From: Panagrolaimus kolymaensis
Taxonomy: Eukaryota; Nematoda; Chromadorea; Rhabditida; Panagrolaimidae
Direction of reading: 5' to 3'
Assembly (NCBI GenBank): GCA_028622995.1
Contig: JAJQJQ010000018.1
Coordinates: 3,534,001-3,598,000, forward strand
DNA length: 64,000 nucleotides
The number at the start of each line of letters is the position of its first letter. The first letter of the stretch is position 1. Made by a program: the position numbers and the translations under genes. The notes under the pieces were generated by a model that ran no database searches, was not told where the DNA came from, and was given only the letters and a program-made list of their open reading frames with translations. This document shows positions 35,488 to 47,900 of the stretch, piece after piece.

Positions 35488-36210
35488 TCAATCATTTTTG
35501 AGTTCATCTTCAGCTTTTACTTTTGCTTCTTTCTTTGGGCTACCGAGTACAATCAATTTCTTATGAATTTCATGACGTTTAGCAGCTTGAAGTTCTGACA
35601 TGAAATCATGTTGCATTTTGTTTGTATTCGAGCAGAATTTTCGCTCCCATTCTGTTAACCAACCATTGAGATAGCTGAAAACTACTGCGTCGTAATCTAA
35701 AGGTTCTTTGATATCATTAAAAACACGATCAAGAGCTTCAAGAATTTGTGGAGTTGCTGTTTGCATCTTTTCCAAAACGGCCATGTTTATTTCAACGCGC
35801 TTTTTTTGATCATCAGTTGAAAGATCATGGAAGCTTTTTTGATAAGTTTCGCAATAAAAAGCTTTTTCAGCATCAGTAAGCCATCCTCTTTTGTTGGCGT
35901 ATGTAATGGATTCATTAATTAATGGCATTTGATTATCATGTAAAATGTCACGAAGGTTGGAGAAAATAAGGCGCATTTCATAATCAATAAATTTGTTCGC
36001 ACAGCGACTTCCTACTTGAAGTTCATTGCCATTAAGTTGATTCTTAATAATAAAAACATCAACAATGGGATAATATCCACACTCGCAACTTTGTGGAGGA
36101 GAAATTTTAAAAGATCCATTAACCTTCCACTCAAGTTTTGCTCCATCCCATTCCTTTTCAAAACTCTTTTTTAAAACGGCAGATCGAAGTTGGTCTTTAT
36201 CGTACGACAT
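35488..36210 (-). CDS. Intronless CxCG / VGSxC protein with duplicated helical motif, unknown
   Basis: A 240-residue intact frame with no intron, unusual in this intron-rich window. Residues about 40-77 form a probable Zn site: SCECGYYPIVDVFIIKN, then ELQVGSRCANKFI. This pattern (CxCG, I.N..NG..L.VGS.C...F) recalls small Zn-binding domains in bacterial and phage or large-virus proteins. Two related helical repeats follow: ITYANKRGWLTDAEKAFYCE (about 102-121) and VFSYLNGWLTEWERKFCSN (about 177-195), each followed by a Ser/Asp and Gln-rich stretch with a charged helix. The tail is Lys/Glu-rich. No signal peptide or TM. The function is unknown; transfer from a microbe or virus is a speculation based on lack of introns and the motif. 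Confidence 0.75.
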   Translation of the reverse strand: MSYDKDQLRSAVLKKSFEKEWDGAKLEWKVNGSFKISPPQSCECGYYPIVDVFIIKNQLNGNELQVGSRCANKFIDYEMRLIFSNLRDILHDNQMPLINESITYANKRGWLTDAEKAFYCETYQKSFHDLSTDDQKKRVEINMAVLEKMQTATPQILEALDRVFNDIKEPLDYDAVVFSYLNGWLTEWERKFCSNTNKMQHDFMSELQAAKRHEIHKKLIVLGSPKKEAKVKAEDELKND

Positions 36211-37263
36211 GATAAATAATAAAAAAATAAGAGTTAAATAAAAATATTAATTAATGATAGCAACAAAGAATAAATATTTAGTGTTGAAATTTAAATAAAA
36301 TCTAGTATATAAATTTTTTTTCCGACTTTAGGTTGGTTACGAAATAACTGCAAAAAAAAGAAAAACAAAACGGAGTGCCTCAAAAAGTTGACCGTTCAAG
36401 GACAAAAAAATCCAATAGAAATGAAGAATGAAAAAACTGTACAGCCACCACTTTGAAGCGGCTGCTAAATATTTTATGAGATGGACAGGCATCGAAAAAG
36501 AAACCATCGATGCCCAACTTGATATACGCGACAAAACTTTGTCCTATCCTCTATTTTTAAACATATATTCGCCTCTTTGTTGAATTTTATTGTACCTTGG
36601 TTGATTCTCACTGCACTAAAAATGAGTTTATTGCCATTGTAGTTTTAGAAAAAAGGTTCTTTTTTTCTTTTGCATAGAGCCGATTGCTTGGAAGATAACA
36701 AAACATTAATGCAAAAAATGGTATGAAAGCCATTTTAAAGCGTTTCAAAATACTAAAAAAATTCTTCCAAATTTATCAACTTATTTTCAAAAAAGGCTGT
36801 TTGTTATGACAATGATATCCGCTATATTAATGTTAAAATACATTTTTTTTAAATTTTAAATTTATTGCAAAATAAAACAACTAGCTCCTGACTTCAAAGT
36901 AAGAAAAAAATCTTTCAATATCAAACAAAATTTTTAAAAAAACTTTTACAAAAAAAAGAAGATAATAATAAAAACCCGATAGTCTGGTGGGCGACGACAA
37001 AAGCTTGGCAGCTCACACCTTTAGCGACCAAGTATATAAAAATAATAAGAGAAAATAAAAAAAAAGACAACAAAACAAGAGAATAGGAAATTAAGAAAAC
37101 TGCCAAAATAATTTCAGAAAAATACAAAGCATTAAAAAACAAAGTGAAAATGCGCGATTGGCATCGGGGATTTTGTTTTTGAGAAATCAATGAATTTGAG
37201 CAATCAGTGGTCACTAAAATAATTAGTTATTTATTAATGGTTCTCAAAAAAATTTCGGATAAC
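36211..37263. other. Intergenic
   Basis: About 1 kb, AT-rich, upstream of the intronless gene and downstream of ncam-1. The possible last ncam-1 exon (at about 37209-37195) lies here. No other feature recognised. Confidence 0.45.
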
Positions 37264-40200
37264 TTACTTTCGAATAATAGTTTTTTCTTTTGTTGTTGTA
37301 ATAAGGACACGAGTTTCACCCACGCCTGTTCCTTGTTCAATATCTTTTGGGGCTCGATTTCGGCGGTTTCGGCAATGAGATGTAAGACAAGCAAGAACAC
37401 CACAATGACGAGTTTTACAACAGAATGCATCCAAAGCAAGAGCAAGGATAATTCCAATAACAACAAAGAGAACGATGATAGCCCAATTAGGAAGTGGGAA
37501 AAGTGTTGCCAATCCACTATTTTCTGTTGTACGGAAATAATAAGTTGTGGGTTCAGACATGCCAACTTCGTTGATGGAATAAACGGTCAATTGATAATTT
37601 CTGAGGGGTAATAATTGTGGCAAATCAACATGATGATCATCTGCTCCAACATTGATGGTAATTTCATCTCCAGTTTTTGCATCGCTGCTATCATCTTCAT
37701 CGTCATCAGCGCTATCTTCAGTGGTGTCTTCTTCACTGCTGCCACTGATTGTAACTTCAGTAGTAGTTTCATCTTCTTCAACAACTTGAATGGGTGAAGT
37801 TTCTTTGAAAATAAGTTTATAACCAGTAATTTCAGCTCCACGATCGTTGGGAGTTGTCCAATTAACAGAGCAAACATCTGGACAATCAATGACAGCATCT
37901 GTAACAGGTTCTGGAGTCCATGCATGGGTTGTTTCAAATGTTACAACATTGCTAAATTCTCCTTGACCCGCTTCATTAATAGCACGGAATCGAGCAAAAT
38001 AATGTTTGATTGGAGTCAAGCCATTAAGACGAATTGATTCTCCATTAGTGAAAACAGCTTCACCTTCAATGGCATCAGATTCCCAATCAAAATTTGGTTC
38101 AAGGTCAGTATCAGTGTAATAAACTTGGAATCTAGTTGGCCATTCACCTCTTGAGTCATTTGAGTAGCCATCCATTCGACAAATTGCATAATTGGGGTAA
38201 ACATGATCTACACAACTAATGGCTGTAGCGTCCTTTGGTGGAACTAAAAATAAAAAATTTATAACCTGTTTTGGTTTTCAACAAAAAAAAACTTACGAAT
38301 TTGTACAATTTCAAAAACGGCTGGTTCCGCAGTACCTTCGCTATTTTTTGCTGTGCATTTATAAGTTCCAAAATCAGTATCTTGAAGAGAGCTGAATGAA
38401 AGGGAAAGTTTGTCATCCAATTTTTCAAGTTGAACATTGACTCCATCAGGGCGAATTTCGCTTCCTTTATGTTCGAATTTTAGAGTTGCATCGGGAACAG
38501 CTGAGACTTCGCAATATATAAATGCATTATCACCACTTTGTCTACGGATAATTTTTTCAGAGACATTAGTGAAAACTGGGGCATGAGTAACAAGAATTTT
38601 AGCTGAATCATAAGTAGTTCCAGCAACATTTTGTGCATAACACGAATATCGCCCCATATGATTCATTTGAGCATTTTGAATGGTTAGAACAAGATTTTCA
38701 TCTTTCCATTCAACCGAAATACTTTCATCTTGAACGCTGCGACGTTTACGACGTAATTCATTATCAACTTCACCATTTTCTTCTCCATCTGCGCTATCTT
38801 CATCCTCAGTTTCGACCATACGTTGTTCATTGGATTCTTGATGGGTTGTATTTTTTTCTTCCTCTTCGCTAGCTTCATCAGTGGTGACTTCAATTTCAGG
38901 TTCATCGGTGACGGTTTCATAAGTTAGTGATGAGCCTGCAGAAGCAGGGGAATATCTTTGCTTATTAAACATGAAATAAACATCTGTGATGTTGCTATCA
39001 CTTGTGATGGAACAAATGAGTTGAACGGTATCTCCAAGAGATGTTGTAACATCATCCATTCGAGTAATTTTGGGTTTACGAAGAATGTTAAGTTTAGTGG
39101 TTTTAGAGGAATTACCGACTACATTTTCAGCATGGCAAATGTATTCGCCTGCGTCAGATTCAATCAAATAATTAATTCCAAGGAGACCTTCATCGATTTT
39201 ATATTTATCGGATGCAGCTAATAATTCATGTTTGCCATCCTACAATTTGAAAAATCATGGAATTGTTGTTGCTAATTTTAAAGCGAAAAAAACTTACTTC
39301 AACTTTAAACCATTTATAACTTGGAGATGGTTTACCGGTGGCAGAGCATTTAAAAACAGCTGTGGAACCTTCGAATCCAGAATTATTTTGGGGAACATCA
39401 AAAACTGAAATAACTGGACGAGCATATGCGGTAACGGCAATATCTTTGGTGTAAATTTGGGCAAATTGTACAACATTGCAGCTATAATTTCCATCGTCAT
39501 TTTCTCCAAGGAAATCAGGGATGATTAAAGTTTTATAATCATCATCAAATTGATATCCACGTTCATCAGCTTCAGAAAGTTGATAACCATTTTTAACCCA
39601 AAAAATTTCATCCAATTGATCGCCTTTAGTTTCACAACTAATTTTAGCATCTTCACCTTCTTGTGGATGAATAATGGGTTCGCTATCAACAAAACCAGCA
39701 CGTTCATAAAAAACAATTGAAACTTTTTCTTCTTTAGTTTCATCTCCAACTGTGGCTTTGCAGGTATAATCTCCTGTTTCATCTTTAGTGGGTTTAACAA
39801 AAGCTAAAGAAGCTTGAATGTAACCATTCTTTCGACTAAAAATTTTAATTGGTAAAACCTATATTAAAACTTTTGATATTTGCTTACATTTTTTGTCTTG
39901 TCATTGGTGTACCATTTTTATACCATAAAAGTTCCACATTTCCACTTCCAACTTCTGCTTCACTAACTTGACAAACAAGATATAAATCTGTTCCAGTTGC
40001 TATTCTTTCCAATTGATTTGCTGGAGGTGAAACTCGTGGATGCCATGCTAAAAAATATAATATGCTTAATTTTTATTCGTTTCATTTTTATTTCCTTGCA
40101 CTTTAATTTTCTCAAAGTTAGTTATTATTGTCTTTAAAAAGTTTCTTTCACTTAAAAACAATTAAAAAATTTTCCACTCATAAATGAATTTTAATCCTTT

Positions 40201-42387
40201 GCTTTTTAACATCAAAAAAAGTTGGTTGATTTGTTTCAAAATCAAGTGTTTCTTGTTTGACTAAGTTAACTGCTTCCTACTACTTTTTTTACTTTCTACA
40301 ACAAGGGCTAACGGCTGCCAGATAAAAAAAAAGTTTGTTGAAATTTCTTCCGCTCAAACAGTCGCCGTTTAATTGAAGAACGGAACGCAAAAGAAAAAAA
40401 AAAAAATGGATAAGGACATCATCGCGTGCTGCTTCTGCTGCTGTGCGCAAGACCCTCTTGAACCTCACACGCGTGCCTTGCTTGCTGATGCATCTTCTTT
40501 TCTTGCTATTTTTTCTTTTATCCCACAAGTTGAACACCTTGAAAAACAAGCTTTTTTACAATTTTCTCTTTCGATTCTCTTCTTCAATGCGATGCATCCG
40601 ATTGCCATACATACAAAATTTGAGAAGCAATGACTAAGCTCAGATATCTCAAAAAAAAATCGGGCATACATACTTGTCTTTTTTTGCTTCGTTCAAAAAT
40701 AATAATGATGACTGTTGCTGCTTTTGAAATAATAAAAAAGTAGTTGACTTGCCCTTATTGCTCCTTCCATTCTTTTTCCCTCAACTAACAAATATAAGTA
40801 AATAGAGATGCTTGTCCACCATCGAAAAAAGCGGCAAAATAGCTTCCATCACAAAGACCTTATAATTAGCATAATCTGCGCAGCAGCACAAGAAAAATAA
40901 ATGAAGGAAAAGAACAACGAAAAGAAATACAAAACCTTTCGTTCTCGTTATTATTATGACAAGCTGTGACTGACAGGCGGTCAGCAGCAGCAACGTTTTT
41001 TTTGAGGTTGTTTTTTTTTATTCACCAAAAAAGCATTGAAAACGCAAAAGGAACGAACGGCTCTTTTTTTGTATGAGTGTGTGAAAGAACAAAAGATAGA
41101 AACGAATGGAATGGGTCAAAAAAAAAATACAACACGATGCCATCGAGAAATATGCTTTGCTTGCGTGTTTTAATATTGAAGCGTTCTTCTTGCCTTTTGT
41201 TTTTAACAATAAGTGGTCTTTAGGGAAAAAATTGCAGCAGCAGCATATCTCACAAAAGATGCAACATTTTTTATTTTTGCATTCAAATTTTTGTCTGTCT
41301 CCATCTGGCTAATGTTGTCCATCAGAATTTAAGACAACAAAAAAGTAACTTGATTCTTACTGCATTTTTGAATTGCTTTCTTCTATTCTTTTTTTTTCGC
41401 AATTTTTTATTTCCCTTTAAGCTTTTTTCAAAGATGCTCCAGCATTAAAGTTGCACTTCCTATATTTACTTGAATAAGGATGGGTTTTATTTTATTTTAT
41501 TTTAAAGCTTTTCTTCCTTCGTTTGTAAAAAAAGCAAGCAAAAAGTGTGAAGTAAAGAAATTAGCCCCAAAGACAACAAATGGGTAAACATTAAACACTA
41601 ACAATGTTCCCAGCATATATTTTTTCGAAATTGCTGCGTTGATTTTCTATTTGCGCAAATATTTTTTTCTTTCTTGCTGATGCGTTCATGCAACAAAGGT
41701 TAGCATAAAAAAATAAAACACAAAAAACCGCTTAAAGCATTGAAAAAAAATTGGCGGCATTGTCTTTAGGCGTAACTAATGTTTCAAACAAAAAAATGTA
41801 TTTTCCCACAAAAAAAAACCTTGTTGGCGCCTTCTTTTTTTTTGTGTGTTTTTTTATCGCATTAGTTGATCTTCAAGGAAAATATTTTAAAACAAAAAGA
41901 AAATGATGATCATCTATGATGATGGTCAATCAAAAAAATTAAGAACAGAAAGGAAGAAAGTTGTGAAGGAAGGAAAGAGAGAAGATAAAGATGGATATGT
42001 AAAGAGAAGACATATGTGTGAGCTTATGTAATTTCCTGTGCTGCTGCGCATAAGAGGGTTAAAATGACAAATTGCGTTTTCAAGCGTATTGAAGAAAAAG
42101 CTGTTGCTATTGCTCCAAGCTATGGCATTTTTTTTATTTATTATAAAAGAGTTGCAAAAATAACTACTTAATATTCTCAAATTTCAGCAGGCTTTTCTAT
42201 TTTTTTAAAGCTGCTTTTATATAAGAAATTCAATTTCTTGTATTGCGGTAACTAGATAAGGGCTATTTGATTTATGGCCAATGAAAATAAAAAATTAAAT
42301 GAACTCTGTCCTTAATAAAAGAAATAAATAAATTGACTTACCATAAGTGCAGGACACAAAAATTCCTAAAAGTAGAATTAAGCGCAT
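37264..42387 (-). CDS. ncam-1: NCAM / Fasciclin II cell-adhesion molecule
   Basis: Homophilic adhesion protein of the nervous system. Exons: 42387-42342 (signal peptide MRLILLLGIFVSCTY), a 2.3-kb intron, 40047-39888, 39835-39298, 39239-38297, 38243-37264; 888 residues in phase. Five Ig domains (about 18-110, 115-210, 210-305, 305-465, 465-560), each with a Cys pair, and two FN3 domains (about 565-665, 670-800) give the exact NCAM layout. TM about 812-832 (WAIIVLFVVIGIILALALDA), then a tail with CGVLACL and KDIEQG, matching NCAM (CG.L.C and KD.E.G). Ig4 holds a roughly 65-residue acidic insert with RRKRRS near 413, a furin-type site; FN3-2 also has an acidic insert. The end is uncertain: TAA at 37264, or splicing at AA|GTAAGT to an exon ending R-N-D-H near 37197. 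Confidence 0.9.
40048..42341. other. First intron of ncam-1 (2.3 kb)
   Basis: By far the longest ordinary intron in the window, separating the signal-peptide exon from Ig1. Several short overlapping frames near 40373-40671 and 41018-41312 are low-complexity and unconserved. It may hold enhancers; no motif can be asserted. Confidence 0.5.
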
Positions 42388-44917
42388 GATGGAGGCGCTC
42401 TAATAATGATCTTGAAGATCTCAGGGAAATTTCAAATTATTTTTTTTTCGTTCGATGAAGCTTTTGTCACCTGCAAAATAGAAAAAATGATCATTATTTA
42501 ATGAGATGCAAATATATATAATACATTAATCATAAATTCTGCCAACGAAAATAATAATGAAAAAAGAATATTCAAAACACGCACAGCAGGAGGGTGAAAG
42601 GGAAATAAGCACATTGGCATAAAAAAAAATAGGGAAAGGTAAATAATAGAATTTAAAAAACAGCAAGTATCTCAAAAAACAAAACGAGAAAGAGAAAGTT
42701 AATTTTTATGCGAAGCGTTAAAGGACGACGGCAAGAAAGAAATACATACTAGGCGCAAAAGAAGAATAAAAAAATATATGCAAAAAGTAATTCCATGTTC
42801 AAAAAACAAAACAACAACAAAAAACCAAAGTGAGAAAAAACACAAACGAAGAAAAAAATTTCTGGCCACCATGAACGATATTCGGTGGCATTGGCAATGA
42901 GAATGAGATGGCGCCAGGATGATGATGCGAAAGAAGAATAAAAAAAAAGACATCATCATCTTCCCTCGTCTTTTTTTCACCTTAACTCACCGCGTGCATC
43001 AGGTCGAAGTTAGTTGTAAAGGCGCAATTTTCTCCCTCTATTTTTCCTTTCTGTCTTCTTCTTATTGGTGAGTCTTCCTGCTTGCGCAGCTCTAACGAAT
43101 GAATGTGAGACTTGCGCCACCAAAAAGCAAGAAAGCAGCAAGCAAGCGCGCCAAAGCTTTCTTGCTTGCTTATTTTTTGCGCTCCTTCACTCTTGTTTTT
43201 GCTTGCTTGGCTCCCGCCGACGCTTCTTTCTATTGCCAAAGTGTTTCTCCGCCTTCATTCAAGAAAAAAACTCAAGCGGGTCAACCCAATCTATTAGTAT
43301 CGCGAGACCGCCCAAAAAAATAAAATAACATTTTCTTAGTCATAAAATTTGAAGCAGCAGAAACTGTTTAAATATTTAAAAATGCTAATGGAAATTTTTT
43401 TGAATAAAAGGTTTTGAATAATAAAATAATTAATCCCCAGTTTAAAGTTTCGTATTCTATGGTTTTGGCACTATCATGAAAAAGTCAAGAAAATGAAGCA
43501 AAGGCAGACTATCGTTTCATTCATTTTCATTCATGCGAATATAATGAAAGGAAAGGAGATGGAAGAATCATTTTCTTCCTATTTTATTAAAAAGAAACGG
43601 TCAAAGAGATGGCAAAAAAAAAAAAAAACAATTTTTTTCAATCTGGAAAAAAGGTTTCGACTAAAAAAAGGTTAATAAAACTTTTTTGATTTTTTTTTTG
43701 ACTAAATTTTCCACTGCAAAAAAATAAACTAAAGCGCAGATGAATTCGACGACGACGCAACGAAGTTGAAACTGACAAAATAAAGCCTTTTTTCCATTCT
43801 TGTGATTTATTTGGGCAGCTGACGAACGATTATTTGTCCTAATTTATGGAATAAAAAAATATAAAATATTGTTAAGATGATGGGATGCAGGCAAAATGGC
43901 CCAATCATCTATTGTGGTTTAAAGGCATACTTCAAAATGTTTTGATCATAAAATTCAAATCCCACAAATAGCGATAAAGCACAATACAAATCAGACGAAG
44001 AAGAAGTTTGTTATTACGATAATCTCTAAGAGAATTCTTTCTCGCAGGCAAACAACCTTTCTTTGTGGTTAAATCAACAAAACAAAAAAACTATTTTTAC
44101 ATAATAAAAAACAACGAAGAGGAGGAAGAAGGATTGAAAGCAAAAAATTTCTGTTTGTCTGCTAATATAACAAATGAAGCGGAAAGGATGAACAAATGAA
44201 AAAAAAATTTTGCTCACCGAGATCAAGAAAGAAAAAGCTTTTTGCCGCCCCAGCTACCGACGATTACAGATGAATGGTCACGAGAGAATCCATGATATTG
44301 CATAATGTGTAAAGAAAATGAAATTCGTTCCTCTTTTTTGTTGATTCACAAAATGAAACAAGCGTAAAAAAAAGAAGAGATGATGAGACTTTCAAAGGTC
44401 AAATGGTGCCATTGAAAATGGTGAATACGAGAATGTATGTATCAAAAACCGTTCCAGAAATAAAAAAAATAAATAAAACAACATCTGCTGAAGCGCAAAA
44501 TATATGAATAAGCCGTCGGGTTTATTGAATGCAAGCCATACTTCTTCTAATCAGTCAAAAGAGGAAAAAAAGGCTTTAGTTTTTTTATTTTTTGAAGTAA
44601 GGAAAAGAATAGCTTCATTTAAGAAATAAAAAATAGAAGAGAGAACGGAACGGATTTAAAGTAAAAAGAAACCCATAGTTTAAAAAACCAAAACAGCTTC
44701 TTTTTTTTCAACTAACTAAAATGTCCAAATAAAAAATAAGAAAAAAAAAACTGAAAACTATTTATTACTTGAAATATGTGTTTTTTTTGCAGATAAATTA
44801 AAAAATAATAATAACTCGTATCCATGAAAATAATTTAACAACCAGTAAAAAATATGTATATAAATATCACAAAAAAAGAACAAGTTTTGGCACAAAATTT
44901 ACAATAAAAAAAGTTTA
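42388..44917. other. Intergenic, 2.5 kb
   Basis: Between the ncam-1 start and the PI3-kinase stop. Purine-rich and AT-rich, with multiple overlapping frames around 42982-43328 that have no recognisable protein signature. Presumed ncam-1 upstream regulatory region. No RNA gene or repeat array recognised. Confidence 0.5.
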
Positions 44918-47900
44918 TCACAATAAAGATGAAAGAATAAACCAATCCGACCATGCTCGAGTTCCACGTCGATCGGGTTGATGTTTAAATAATTTATCTA
45001 GTCTCACTACCGTACGACATAATGGAAAATTATCACGTACTATTGATGCGCTTGAATTCCAAATGGATACATCTAAATTTGTTATTCTCATTTCTTCAAT
45101 TGAATCAAAATCAAATTCAATATGGGAATTATATGTTGGATTACAAGTGCTTCGAATAACATCGGTTTTACGTTTCAAAGCCATTCGTCTATCAGGATTA
45201 AGATATATTTTTACATAAGAATCTGGAGGTGTGGTAGTTGTTACTCCACCTATAAGGGGAAGATTTCGAGCATGACTGATAAATATTTTTAATTTAGTTG
45301 AATTTTTCTCTGTTGAAAGGTTTAAATGAATTGATGGTGGTTCACTACTTAAATTGTTATGACCTAAAAATTAAGAGATGTGTGAAAGTGGCAATAAAAA
45401 AAAATAAATTTCCAAAATAAAAACTCACTGATAATGTCTTTAACGACTTCCGGATTTGTATCTCTGTGGATTGCATGGAAAAATGTGTAAACTAAATCAC
45501 ACTAAAAAACCATTTTTAAATTATGAAAAAAAGGTTAATAAAGTACCTGAGTAATTTCGTTAGCAAGTTCAAAAAATCGTGAGAAAAAGTTTTGAAGCAT
45601 AATTTTCCGCTGTTGTGCAACATGTCGGACATTGGTTCTTCCAAAACCACCACTTTCATCAAAAACGGGTAAAGCCGCTTCTGTAAACCTGCGAACTAGA
45701 GCACGATGAAGTTCTTGAATTTCATCAAAGGTTCGATAAACTACTGTAGGAAGTTTCTCATTTTGGCGATGAACTTGGAAATGATACATCTGAAATGGCC
45801 AAATTTCATTAAATAAAATTAAACTCAAAAAACTTACATAAACTTTGGTAGGAATTCGCCATTTTTCATAATTTAAAACATAAACAGTTTTTATTTTTCC
45901 ATCGGTTTTACAAGTAAAAACTTCGGTTGTAAAACTAAAGCATCCTCGATCCGTATCTTGACTAGAACTTCCAGCATTTCCGGACATTATTTGAGCCATT
46001 GTATGTGCAAGAAAATTAAGTCGAGGAAAGGCACTATCAACACTAGTTCTAATCATTCCAGTAAAAAATGTATTTGCTTCATGCTCTGTGCTATTGAGCA
46101 TAAGATTTTTTTCAACAAAATTTACAGAGTTCACATTCATATAAGGTATCGAAGAACAAGACATCTATAAAATAGAAAAAATTATGAAAAGTAAAAAGGC
46201 TAAATAAAGCTTACAAATCTAATAATATTTAATAGTAATCCACAATTTCTTCTTAAAATATTGTATGCTTTGCAACAATAATCTGCAAATTGTTGAAACC
46301 TTTCTGTAGGTGATTTGGTTCCATTATTAATTGCAAAAACCATTTCTGGTGTCAAAACAAATGGAACTCGATCTCGATTAATTCCCATTGCAGTTTGCCA
46401 ATCACCCATATATTTTCCAAAGTCAATATGAAATGTATGACCTGATTTGCTAATTAAAATATTATCATTATGACGATCACCAATACCAAGCACATAAGTG
46501 GCAACACACCATCCAGCACAAGATCGCATAAAATTATCAAAAGCTGTACGATTATTAAATTCCGCAGAATTATGCCGGTTAATCCAATTAGCTATTGAAT
46601 TATCTTTAAAAACATCTGTTGCCCGATCAGAATTAGTTGTTTGAATTTCTCTCAATGTTTTACATTCATTAACCAATTCAATGAGGCCCTTATTTTTTCC
46701 GGTTGGTTGAACTCGATAAGTAAGCATCCTTAAATCCAAATTTTCTCTCAACCATAAATCATTCATTAGTCGAACAAGTTGGAGGACAATAGCATCTTGA
46801 CGAAGGTCGTCACCAACTTTGTAAATGACACCATAATTTGTTCGTAATCCAACGAGGCTAAGCCTCAATGGTCGAGTTAATGAGTTGAAAACTCCACAAT
46901 CTTCAACACCAATGGAAGTACATAAAAATCCTGGATTAATTGGGAGTCGAAGTCCAGTTATCATTGTTTTATCATTGATATCATATAAGCCGCCTTGAGC
47001 TACAGCACTCTAAAAAATAATAAATTCAATTTCAAAGTAAAAATTTAAATAAAATTACAAACCGCTGAAACAGTTGTAGCATTTTTAGCTGAATGACAAA
47101 CTCCATCGAGTAAACTCAAAAAATGTTTTTGACCCGATATTTCTTCTAAAAAGTTTGGAATTTGCAAACTTCTAAGTAGATTAAGAAGATGATGGCATCG
47201 AGTGGAATAAGGTGGGATTTCATTTATCACTCGATGATGAAGCTCCCAATATAAAATAGTTGCAAATCGTCGATCTTTGGTAGATCTTTCCAATAAAAAT
47301 TTTGCTAATGCACAATCTTCAAAAACTTCAAATCTTAAAGCTTCAATAAACTGAGGTAATAAACTAATTAAAAATTCTGATGATGCTTTGGATACAAGTT
47401 CAATGGCGCGCTTTCTTACATAAGCATCTTGGAAACTAAAATCAAATTTTAAATTTATAAAAAATATTGAAAGAAATTTTTACTTTGGCAAGAGTAAATC
47501 CAAAATGTATTGAGGCTCAGGTGGATTCCATTTTGTTAATAAAGGATAAATATTACATAAATTAAGGCAATCCCAGCTTAATGCAGAAGCAAGAGTTGGC
47601 ACAAATGCATCGGGCGATGAAACAAGAGATTTTCTATTTGACCAAAGTAATTGTTGCTCATCGTTGGTAAGGTTGCAATGGGATATATTGCTGTCCAGTA
47701 AATCCCATATCAATGCTTGGTTTTGTTCGGATAAAGATGAAAATGGCGACGGAGCACTAAAATGTCGAATTTAAAAATATACAAAAAACCAAAAGGTAAC
47801 GCACAATTGCTCTTCTTCTATGACTCGAGGGAATTCAATTTTATATTGATATTCGACGGTTGACAATACCAACAAAGCCTCTGTTTTATTTCGAATTAAT

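Noticed and set aside
40373..41312. Several overlapping 60-90 codon frames in ncam-1 intron 1
   Set aside because: Low-complexity, overlapping on both strands, without splice context or domain content.
42982..43328. Cluster of overlapping frames upstream of ncam-1
   Set aside because: Four overlapping frames in a locally less AT-rich stretch; none has domain features or a homologue I recognise.
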